64,000 nt of DNA from JALHVH01 sp963773685 (GTDB taxonomy: Bacteria; Acidobacteriota; Aminicenantia; Aminicenantales; Saccharicenantaceae). Below, piece after piece: positions 55,952-62,833 of the stretch. Below the pieces are notes generated by a model. That model was not told the DNA's origin and searched no databases. It worked only from the letters and a program-made list of their open reading frames with translations. Position numbers and translations under genes: made by a program. Location: assembly GCA_963773685.1 (NCBI GenBank), contig CAVZBY010000013.1:111353-175352 (forward strand), read 5' to 3'. Each line of letters opens with the position of its first letter. Position 1 is the stretch's first letter.

Positions 55952-55967
55952 CATGAGGATGGGGAAC

Positions 55968-56561
55968 ATGAAGCCTTGGCTCTCGGAATTCCGGACGTCG
56001 CTGTTGGCCGTGGCAGCCTTGGCGGTCCTTCTTTGCGGCTTTTACCCCGGGGTGGTTTGGCTCCTGGCGCACGGCCTTTTCCCTTCGCGGGCCGACGGCT
56101 CGCTCGTCGTGCGGAGCGGGGAGATCAGGGGGTCGAGCCTCATCGCGCAGGGATTCTCTGGCCCCGGATACTTCCATCCCCGGCCATCGGCGGCGGGGAA
56201 CGGATGGGACGCCGGCCGGTCCGGAGGGAGCAATCTCGGACCGCTGTCCAGGGACTTGTCCGAGATCATCCGGCGGCGCGTCGAGGATTATCGGAGGGAG
56301 AACGGCCTGCCCGCCGGAACCCTCGTCCCCGCTGACGCCGTGACGGCTTCGGCCAGCGGCCTCGACCCTCACATCACTTTGAAGAATGCCTTATTCCAGG
56401 CGCGCCGCGTGGCCAAGGCCCGCGGTCTTGCGGAAATGGATGTCCGCGCGCTTATCGAAGAGCGGGCCGAGGGCCGGTCTCTGGGCATTCTCGGCGAGCC
56501 GCGCGTCAACGTGATGGCGCTGAATCTGGCTTTGGACGGGGGCCTCGATGGCGGAAGATAG
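55968..56561 (+). CDS. kdpC: KdpC, potassium ATPase accessory subunit
   Basis: A 197-residue single-pass membrane protein. ATG 55968 has GAGG and GGGG upstream; an ATG five codons earlier is possible. An N-terminal helix (LLAVAALAVLLCGFYPGVVW) leads to GSSLIAQGFSGPGYFHPRPS, GGSNLGPLSRDLSEIIRRRV, LVPADAVTASASGLDPHITL and RVNVMALNLALD, the ordered KdpC motifs. It stabilises the complex and raises ATP affinity. The last 14 bases overlap the KdpD-like gene. Confidence 0.96.
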   Translation: MKPWLSEFRTSLLAVAALAVLLCGFYPGVVWLLAHGLFPSRADGSLVVRSGEIRGSSLIAQGFSGPGYFHPRPSAAGNGWDAGRSGGSNLGPLSRDLSEIIRRRVEDYRRENGLPAGTLVPADAVTASASGLDPHITLKNALFQARRVAKARGLAEMDVRALIEERAEGRSLGILGEPRVNVMALNLALDGGLDGGR

Positions 56562-58209
56562 GGCTGATACGTTCCTCCGGATGATCCGCCGTTCCCGGCA
56601 CGGGCATCTGAAGGTCTATCTCGGATACAGCGCCGGCGTCGGCAAGACCTACCAGATGCTCCAGGAAGGGCACCGGCTGAAGAACCGCGGGATCGACGTC
56701 GTCATCGGCTTGCTCGAGACGCACGGCCGTGCTGACATCGCCGAGCTTGCCCGCGGGCTCGAAGTGGTCCCCAGGCGCCGCCAGGAGTATCACGGCATCG
56801 CCGTGGAAGAGATGGACGTGGACGCCGTTCTCGCCCGGAAGCCGCAGGTCGCGCTCATCGACGAACTGGCCCATACCAATGTCCCCGGAAGCCTGAACCC
56901 GAAGCGGTACGAGGACGTTCAGGACATCCTGGCGGCGGGGATCCACGTCATCACGACCCTCAACGTCCAGCATCTGGAGAGCCTCTACAACATCGTTGAG
57001 GGTTCGGTGGGCGTCAAGGTCCGGGAACGGCTCCCGGATTCCGTCCTCGCTGAGGCCGACGAGATCGTCGATGTCGACCTGGCGACCGAGGACCTCCGTA
57101 AACGGCTCGAAGAAGGCAAGGTGTATCCCGCCGAGCGCGTGGGAACGGCCCTGGCGAATTTCTTTACCGCCGCAAACCTGGAAAAGCTCCGCGAGCTGAC
57201 CCTCCGCGAGCTCGCTTCGCAGATCGACCTGAGGAGGCGCGAGGCCCCTCAGGACGAGAACGCCTCTTCGGCGGAACAGGTCATGGTCTGCCTCAGCTCG
57301 CGCGGGCCCGACAGCGAAAGGCTCCTGCGCTATGCCTCGCGGCTGGCGGGAAAGCTCAACAGGAACTGGTATGCCGTCTACGTCCAGACGCCGTCCGAAG
57401 AGGCCCGGGCTATCGACGCCCGGACCCAGCGGCTCCTCTCGGATACTCTGACCTTGGCTAAACAGCTCGGAGCCATGGTGTTCACCTACAAGGGAGACGA
57501 CATCGTGGATACCTTGCTCCGTTTCGCCGGAGAGTACCGTGTGGGGCATATCGTCGTTGGACGATCCTGCCCGAAGCCGTTATGGAAACGCCTGAAAGGG
57601 GACCGATCCGTCGTCCCCGATCTCCTAAAAAAGGCCCGGGGAGTTGCCGTGACCGTCCTCGACACGCGGGGCGAACCGATGCCGGCGTCGCGATCCCGTC
57701 GGGAGAGTCCTCCGGATGAGGATCGCCCCCCGCGGGCCGGCGGGCTTCCGTTGAGACGCCGTCTGGCCGCACGCCGCGTCGTCATCTGGAACGAGCCCGT
57801 ACCGAAGGAGGCCGTCCTCCGCACGTTGGCATCGACCCTCGGCAAAGAGGATGGCGTCGGCGACGGGGAGGCCCTTTTCGCGGCCATCTTGAGGCGAGAA
57901 GAACAGGGATCGACCTTCTTCAATGAGGGCGTAGCCTTCCCGCATGTCCGGGTCCCGGGCCTAAGCGCCCCGGCCATCGCCTTGGGGCTGACGAGGAAGG
58001 GAGTTCCGGACGTCGTCACCGAGAAACAGATGGAGATCGTCTTCCTCATCCTGTCGCCTGAAGCCGAGCCAAACACACAGGTCGAGCTCCTGGCCCTGGC
58101 CGGCCGCGCCGCGAGGAACAGGGCCCTGCTCCGAGATCTCGCGTCCTGCATGACGGGAGAGGAGGTCCTCGCCGCGATCCGGGATTCGGAAACGGCCCCA
58201 GCTTTTTGA
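56548..58209 (+). CDS. KdpD sensor + Usp protein lacking kinase, fused to a PTS EIIA domain
   Basis: A 553-residue protein in an unusual order. Residues 18-235 are the KdpD cytoplasmic sensor domain: LKVYLGYSAGVGKTYQMLQE (Walker A-like), VIGLLETHGRADIAELARGL, VALIDELAHTNVPGSLNPKR and ITTLNVQHLESLYNIVE. Residues 248-370 form a Usp domain (VMVCLSSRGPDSERLLRYAS through DLLKKARGVAVTVLD). After a Pro/Arg-rich linker, residues 405-548 are a fructose/Ntr-type PTS EIIA domain with the phosphorylatable His466 in FPHVRVPGL. The membrane helices and histidine-kinase core of KdpD are absent. In E. coli, EIIA-Ntr binds KdpD, so the fusion embodies a known interaction. It overlaps kdpC by 14 bases; no kdpE is present. 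Confidence 0.88.
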   Translation: MAEDRADTFLRMIRRSRHGHLKVYLGYSAGVGKTYQMLQEGHRLKNRGIDVVIGLLETHGRADIAELARGLEVVPRRRQEYHGIAVEEMDVDAVLARKPQVALIDELAHTNVPGSLNPKRYEDVQDILAAGIHVITTLNVQHLESLYNIVEGSVGVKVRERLPDSVLAEADEIVDVDLATEDLRKRLEEGKVYPAERVGTALANFFTAANLEKLRELTLRELASQIDLRRREAPQDENASSAEQVMVCLSSRGPDSERLLRYASRLAGKLNRNWYAVYVQTPSEEARAIDARTQRLLSDTLTLAKQLGAMVFTYKGDDIVDTLLRFAGEYRVGHIVVGRSCPKPLWKRLKGDRSVVPDLLKKARGVAVTVLDTRGEPMPASRSRRESPPDEDRPPRAGGLPLRRRLAARRVVIWNEPVPKEAVLRTLASTLGKEDGVGDGEALFAAILRREEQGSTFFNEGVAFPHVRVPGLSAPAIALGLTRKGVPDVVTEKQMEIVFLILSPEAEPNTQVELLALAGRAARNRALLRDLASCMTGEEVLAAIRDSETAPAF

Positions 58210-58233
58210 TTTTTCTCTGAAGTCCCCTATAAT
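58206..58233 (+). promoter_or_regulatory. Candidate sigma-70-type promoter for the kbl-type gene
   Basis: TTGATT (58206-58211), a 16-base spacer and an exact TATAAT (58228-58233) set in CCCC...GGGG. It overlaps the stop of the KdpD-EIIA gene and lies about 30 bases before the next ATG. Confidence 0.6.
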
Positions 58234-58263
58234 GGGGCGCCACATTCCGGCGAGGAGCGAAAA

Positions 58264-59463
58264 ATGTACGGACGTTTCCAAAATCATCTTCAGGGCGAGC
58301 TGGCTCGCATCAGGACTGAGGGCCTTTACAAGACCGAGCGCGTCCTGACGACCTCGCAGGGCGTCGAGATCCGGACCGAGGGCGGGCCCAAGGTCCTCAA
58401 CTTCTGCGCCAACAACTACCTGGGGCTCTGCAACGAGCCGCGGGTCATGGCCGCCGCCAATTACACGTTCTTCAGGCTCGGCTACGGCATGGCGTCGGTG
58501 CGCTTCATCTGCGGGACCTCGGAGGTCCACAAGGAGCTCGAGCGGAGGATGAGCGAGTTCCTGGGCACGGACGACACCCTGCTCTATTCGTCGGCCTTCG
58601 ACGCCAACGGCGGCGTCTTCGAGCCTCTGCTCGGCGAGGACTCGGCGATCATCTCGGACGAGCTGAACCATGCCTCCATCATCGACGGCGTCCGGCTCTG
58701 CCGCGCCCGCCGCTCGGTCTATAAGAACAACGACATGACCGACCTCGAGGCCAGGCTCAAGGAAGCCGCGGACGCCCGGTTCCGCCTCATCGTCACCGAC
58801 GGCGTCTTCTCGATGGACGGCATCATCGCCCAGGTGGACAGGATCTGCGAGCTGGCCCGCCGCTACGACGCCCTGGTCATGGTGGATGATTCGCACGCCA
58901 CCGGCTTCATCGGAAAGACGGGACGGGGGACCCACGAGCACTGCGGGGTCATGAAGGACGTGGACATCATCGTCACGACGTTCGGAAAAGCCCTCGGCGG
59001 GGCGTCCGGCGGCTGTATCTCGGGCCGGAAGGAGATCGTCGAGTTCCTGCGGCAGAGGTCACGGCCTTACCTGTTCTCGAACTCCCTGACGCCCGGCATC
59101 GCCGGGGCCACGATCGAGGTTCTGAAGATCCTCGGAGAATCGACCGAGCTCAAGGACCGTCTGATGGCCAACACCGCCCGCTTCCGGAAGGGGGTCGAGG
59201 ACGCCGGATTCCGCATCATCCCCGGCATCCATCCCATCGTCCCCATCCTGCTCGGCCACCTGCCGAACGACGCCAAGCTCTCCCAGGACTTCGCCAACGC
59301 CCTCCTCGAGGAAGGCATCTACGTCATCGGCTTCTATTTTCCGGTCGTCCCGCGCGGCAAGTCCCGCATCCGCGTCCAGGTCAGCGCCGCCCATACGCCC
59401 GAGCAGATCGATTTCGCGATCGCGAAGTTCGCCAAAGTCGGCAAGGCCCTCGGCGCCATCTGA
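58264..59463 (+). CDS. kbl: Glycine C-acetyltransferase / Kbl-type alpha-oxoamine synthase (copy 1)
   Basis: A 399-residue PLP-dependent enzyme. It contains VLNFCANNYLGLCNEPRVMA, GYGMASVRFICGTSEVHKEL, TDGVFSMDGIIAQVDRIC, ALVMVDDSHATGFIGKTGRG and IIVTTFGKALGGASGGCISG with the Schiff-base Lys. All are close to threonine-pathway Kbl, not BioF or serine palmitoyltransferase. Kbl condenses glycine with acetyl-CoA, or runs the reverse step. A paralogue lies at 62834. There is a strong promoter just upstream. Confidence 0.88.
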   Translation: MYGRFQNHLQGELARIRTEGLYKTERVLTTSQGVEIRTEGGPKVLNFCANNYLGLCNEPRVMAAANYTFFRLGYGMASVRFICGTSEVHKELERRMSEFLGTDDTLLYSSAFDANGGVFEPLLGEDSAIISDELNHASIIDGVRLCRARRSVYKNNDMTDLEARLKEAADARFRLIVTDGVFSMDGIIAQVDRICELARRYDALVMVDDSHATGFIGKTGRGTHEHCGVMKDVDIIVTTFGKALGGASGGCISGRKEIVEFLRQRSRPYLFSNSLTPGIAGATIEVLKILGESTELKDRLMANTARFRKGVEDAGFRIIPGIHPIVPILLGHLPNDAKLSQDFANALLEEGIYVIGFYFPVVPRGKSRIRVQVSAAHTPEQIDFAIAKFAKVGKALGAI

Positions 59464-59513
59464 GCGGAGGACAGGACCAAGACTCATCAATTTGACAAGG
59501 AACCTCTTTCCAG

Positions 59514-59552
59514 TTGACAATAAATCAGAATACTGATAATCTGAAATCAGAT
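59514..59552 (+). promoter_or_regulatory. Promoter/operator of the AbrB-PIN pair
   Basis: TTGACA (59514-59519) is followed after 15 bases by GATAAT (59535-59540) in an AT-rich gap. Two palindromes overlap it: TCAGAATACTGA (59525-59536) and ATCTGAAATCAGAT (59539-59552). This placement suits autorepression by the antitoxin. Confidence 0.6.
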
Positions 59553-59572
59553 AATAGCCAAAGGGGATTCCC

Positions 59573-59860
59573 ATGGAGAAAGACAAGCCTTATAGGGCCG
59601 AAATCAAGGCGCGCGGCCAGCTTACGATCCCAAAAAAGGTCCGCGAGGAAGGGAACCTTTATGAGGGCGAGACGGTGACCATCATCCCCATCGGGGATTC
59701 CATTCTTGTCACTCCCAAGAGACTCGAGCTCGACGAGGCGCGGCGCGAGATCCGTAAGATCATGAAAGCCTCGGGCGCGACCCTTGACGAGTTGCTCGGC
59801 GGACTCGAAGACGAACGAGACGCCCTCTTCGAGGAGACCTATGGAAAGAAGAAGGCATAG
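59573..59860 (+). CDS. AbrB/MazE-like (VapB-type) antitoxin
   Basis: A 95-residue protein. The N-terminal half has the swapped-hairpin AbrB pattern YRAEIKARGQLTIPKKVREE and YEGETVTIIPIGDSILVTPK. The C-terminal acidic helix (GGLEDERDALFEETYGKKKA) would wrap the toxin. It is followed by the PIN gene with a 20-base overlap. It probably represses its own promoter at the nearby palindromes. Confidence 0.85.
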   Translation: MEKDKPYRAEIKARGQLTIPKKVREEGNLYEGETVTIIPIGDSILVTPKRLELDEARREIRKIMKASGATLDELLGGLEDERDALFEETYGKKKA

Positions 59861-60302
59861 GGTCTTTCTCGATTCGAACGTCATCCTATCCGGGCTCTTT
59901 TCGGACAGGGGAGCCCCGCGCGTGATCCTCGACCTTCTGACCCTGGGCCTCCCGGTCCTGACGGGGCTGACGGGCCGATTCAACGTGCTCGAGATCGAGC
60001 GGAACATCGAACGAAAGCTGCCTCGCGCCCTTTCCGTCTGGCGGGAATATCTCCCCAAACTCGATCTCGAGGTCGTTCCCGTCCCGTCGTCGTGGGACCT
60101 GGCCCTTCTTGGGGAGATGGCGGAGAGCAAGGACCTGCCCGTTATCGCTTCGGCGATCACCGGGAAGGCGGACTTCTTCGTGTCGGGCGATAAACGGCTG
60201 TTGTCCCGGCTGGAGCATAGGCCCGATATCCTTTTCCGTGCGGCGGCCCCGGCTGATTTCCTGAACATCCTTCTGCCCGAGATCCTGGCTCGAAAGCGTT
60301 GA
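59841..60302 (+). CDS. PIN-domain (VapC-type) toxin
   Basis: A 153-residue PIN nuclease. ATG 59841 follows GAGGAGACCT inside the antitoxin gene. The acidic residues are in VFLDSNVILSGLFSDRG (first Asp), NVLEIERNIERKL (Glu) and DLPVIASAITGKADFFVSGD with the DFFVSGDKRLL motif (later Asp residues). Family members cleave RNA. The pair is inserted between kbl and acpS. Confidence 0.85.
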   Translation: MERRRHRVFLDSNVILSGLFSDRGAPRVILDLLTLGLPVLTGLTGRFNVLEIERNIERKLPRALSVWREYLPKLDLEVVPVPSSWDLALLGEMAESKDLPVIASAITGKADFFVSGDKRLLSRLEHRPDILFRAAAPADFLNILLPEILARKR

Positions 60303-60327
60303 TACCGAGGGCCTTCTCTGCCCGCCT

Positions 60328-60355
60328 TTGACAATTCGCGGGCGTCTTATATAAT
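60328..60355 (+). promoter_or_regulatory. acpS: Consensus promoter at the acpS start (leaderless)
   Basis: TTGACA (60328-60333), a 16-base spacer and TATAAT (60350-60355) match the sigma-70 consensus exactly. The expected start of transcription, about seven bases further on, falls at ATG 60363. That implies a leaderless mRNA and excludes ATG 60354, which overlaps the -10 box. Confidence 0.7.
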
Positions 60356-60362
60356 GAAGCCC

Positions 60363-60767
60363 ATGATTTTCGGCGTCGGCACCGACATTATCGAAGTCGC
60401 CCGGGTCGAACTGAAGCTCGCCCGGACGGAGGGGCTGAAAAAGAAGCTCTTCACCGGCATCGAGACCGCCTACTGCGAATCCAAGCACCGCCCCGCCCTC
60501 CATTACGCCGCCCGTTTCGCCGCCAAGGAGGCCTTCCTCAAGGCGATGGGGACCGGCTGGAGCGGCGGGCACAAGTTCGACGAGATCGAGATCATCAACG
60601 ACGCCCTCGGAAAGCCCGAGCTCTACGTCCACGGCAAGGTCCGGGATTTCTGCGGGGAGCATGGCGTCGCCCGGATGTCGGTCTCGTTGTCCCACGTCAA
60701 GGAGATGGCGGCGGCCGTCGTCGTCCTCGAAACCGCCCCCGAACAGGGGCGAAGCCCCCGCGAATAG
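60363..60767 (+). CDS. acpS: Holo-[acyl-carrier-protein] synthase
   Basis: A 134-residue phosphopantetheinyl transferase. It has MIFGVGTDIIEVARVELKLA with the DIxE metal ligand region, RFAAKEAFLKAMGTGW (the FxxKEAxxKA signature), and MSVSLSHVKEMAAAVVVLE. It moves 4'-phosphopantetheine from CoA to the serine of ACP. The start 60363 follows the leaderless-promoter reasoning; 60354 is the alternative. A dedicated ACP is two genes downstream. Confidence 0.9.
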   Translation: MIFGVGTDIIEVARVELKLARTEGLKKKLFTGIETAYCESKHRPALHYAARFAAKEAFLKAMGTGWSGGHKFDEIEIINDALGKPELYVHGKVRDFCGEHGVARMSVSLSHVKEMAAAVVVLETAPEQGRSPRE

Positions 60768-60789
60768 ACCACCGTTCAAGGAGATGCGC

Positions 60790-62493
60790 ATGTCGAACAT
60801 CGGTTCCTACGACGACCGGGTGAAGGAACCCACCTGGGAGATCTCGGCTCGAGAGCTCGGATACAAGGACGGGGACGTCATCAATATCGGCTGGTACTGC
60901 TCCGATAGGCCGTGCGCCCAGGGGAAGGCCGACAAGCTCGCCCTCATCTGGGAAGGGCACTCGGGCGTCGAGAAACGCTACACCTACAACGATGTCCGGC
61001 TGGCCTCGAACACCGTCGGCGCCTTCCTCCGCGGGCTGGGCATCCAGGCCGGAGAGCGGGTCTGCCTGTTCATGGACAAGGTCCCCGAGCTTTACCTCGG
61101 GTTCCTCGGCGTCCTGAAGATCGGCGCCATCGCCCAGCCGCTGTTCTCGGCCTTCGGCGACGAATCCCTCTTCGTCCGCCTGTCGAACGCCGAGACGTCG
61201 GCCGTCATCACCCAGAGGAAGCACGCCCCCAAGGTCCGGAAGATCCTCGACCGCCTGCCGCATATCAGGCACATCATCATCGTCGACCACGACGGCGTCG
61301 CCCCCCTCAAGGACCGCGAGGTCGCCTTCTCCCTGGAGAAGTCCGCGCCCGTCGAACACCTCGACATCCACCCGACCACGGCCGAATCGCCGTCGGTCCT
61401 CCACTACACGTCGGGGACGACGGGGATGCCGAAGGGCGTCAAGCATGTCCATTCCTCCCTCATCGCCCAGTACATCACGGCCAAGTGGGCCCTCGACCTC
61501 CGCGACGACGACATCTACTGGTGCACGGCCGACCCGGGCTGGGTCACGGGCACGTCCTACGGCATCATCGCCCCGTTCGCCCTGGGTGTCACCCAGTGCG
61601 TCATGGACGCGGGCTTCTCGGCCGAGGCCTGGTACAAGTTCATCGAGAAGCGCCGGATCACCATGTGGTATTCCGCCCCGACGGCCATCCGCTCCCTGAT
61701 GAAGGCCGGCGACGAGATCGTCGGGAAGTTCGACCTTTCGTCGCTCCGCCACCTGGCCAGCGTCGGCGAGCCGCTGAACTCCGAAGCCGTCGTCTGGTCC
61801 CAGAAGGTCTTCGGCAAGCCCTTCTACGATACGTATTGGCAGACCGAGACGGGCTGTATCGTCATCAGCAACTACCCCGGTATGGAAGTGCGGCCCGGGT
61901 CCATGGGCAAGCCCTTCCCGGGCATCACGGGCACTATCCTCGACCCGAACCGGAACGAGCCCTACCCCGTTCAGGGGAAGATCGGTCTCGTCGGCCTGAA
62001 ATTCGACTGGCCCTCGCGGATGCGGACGTACTGGAACAACGAGGAGGCGTTCGCCAAGAAGTTCCGGAACGGCTGGTACATCACCGGCGACCGGTCCCGC
62101 ATCGACAAGGACGGCTATTACTGGTTCGCCGGCCGGGACGACGACATCATCAACACGGCCGGCCACCTGGTCAGCCCGTTCGAGGTCGAGTCGGCCCTGC
62201 TCGAGCATCCCGCCGTCGCCGAGTCGGCCGTCGTCAGCAAGCCGGACCCCATCAACCTCGAGGTCGTCAAGGCCTTCGTCACCCTGAAGCCGGGCTTCAC
62301 GGCCGGCAAGGACCTCGACCTCGACATCATGAACTTCGTCCGGAAGAAGCTCTCGCCCCTGGCCATGCCCCAGGAGATCGAGTTCGTCGACACCCTGCCC
62401 AAGACCCGGAGCGGGAAGATCATGCGCCGCATCCTCCACGCCAAGGAGTGGGGCGAGGAGATCGGCGACACCTCGACCCTCGAGAACGATTAA
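60790..62493 (+). CDS. Acetyl-CoA-synthetase-like acyl-CoA ligase
   Basis: A 567-residue adenylate-forming enzyme. ATG 60790 has CAAGGAG six bases upstream. Signature motifs are SVLHYTSGTTGMPKGVKHVH, DDDIYWCTADPGWVTGTSYG, YDTYWQTETGCIVISNYPGM, NGWYITGDRSRIDKDGYYWF and KTRSGKIMRRILHAKE with the terminal catalytic Lys. The pattern is that of AcsA/medium-chain ligases. It activates a carboxylic acid, probably short or medium chain; a neighbouring ACP raises the chance of an acyl-ACP role. It is followed by the ACP gene. Confidence 0.9.
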   Translation: MSNIGSYDDRVKEPTWEISARELGYKDGDVINIGWYCSDRPCAQGKADKLALIWEGHSGVEKRYTYNDVRLASNTVGAFLRGLGIQAGERVCLFMDKVPELYLGFLGVLKIGAIAQPLFSAFGDESLFVRLSNAETSAVITQRKHAPKVRKILDRLPHIRHIIIVDHDGVAPLKDREVAFSLEKSAPVEHLDIHPTTAESPSVLHYTSGTTGMPKGVKHVHSSLIAQYITAKWALDLRDDDIYWCTADPGWVTGTSYGIIAPFALGVTQCVMDAGFSAEAWYKFIEKRRITMWYSAPTAIRSLMKAGDEIVGKFDLSSLRHLASVGEPLNSEAVVWSQKVFGKPFYDTYWQTETGCIVISNYPGMEVRPGSMGKPFPGITGTILDPNRNEPYPVQGKIGLVGLKFDWPSRMRTYWNNEEAFAKKFRNGWYITGDRSRIDKDGYYWFAGRDDDIINTAGHLVSPFEVESALLEHPAVAESAVVSKPDPINLEVVKAFVTLKPGFTAGKDLDLDIMNFVRKKLSPLAMPQEIEFVDTLPKTRSGKIMRRILHAKEWGEEIGDTSTLEND

Positions 62494-62521
62494 GGTACAA
62501 TAAGCGCCTAGGAGAACGAAC

Positions 62522-62770
62522 ATGGATGATCTCAAGGACATCGTATTGAAGTACGTGACCGAGGAATACCTCGAGGCCGACAGCGACCCCATCAACTACG
62601 AGACGCCGCTCATCTCGGGCGGCATCGTCGACTCGTTCTCGATGGTCTCGCTCAAGCGGTTCCTCGAGAACAAGTACAACATCAGCATCCCCGACGACAA
62701 AGCGACGCCCGAGGCTTTCGACTCGGTCAACAAGATCGCCGTCCTCGTCCGGGAATTCGTCAAGGCCTGA
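62522..62770 (+). CDS. Free-standing acyl carrier protein
   Basis: An 82-residue acidic helical protein. The phosphopantetheine-attachment site is in SGGIVDSFSMVSLKRFLENK (Ser38, with the DSF motif in place of the fatty-acid-type DSL), and NISIPDDKATPEAFDSVNKI follows. The sequence differs from the housekeeping AcpP type, so it probably serves a dedicated pathway. It sits between the ligase and the second Kbl-type gene. Confidence 0.9.
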   Translation: MDDLKDIVLKYVTEEYLEADSDPINYETPLISGGIVDSFSMVSLKRFLENKYNISIPDDKATPEAFDSVNKIAVLVREFVKA

Positions 62771-62833
62771 ACCCCCCGGACTCCCCCGGGGCGCGGCGCG
62801 GTCCGCCGCCCGACAATCCTCAGGAGGTTTCCC

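Noticed and set aside
52112..55969. A 1285-codon minus-strand open frame
   Set aside because: Antisense to kdpF-kdpA-kdpB; same low-complexity composition and no ribosome site.
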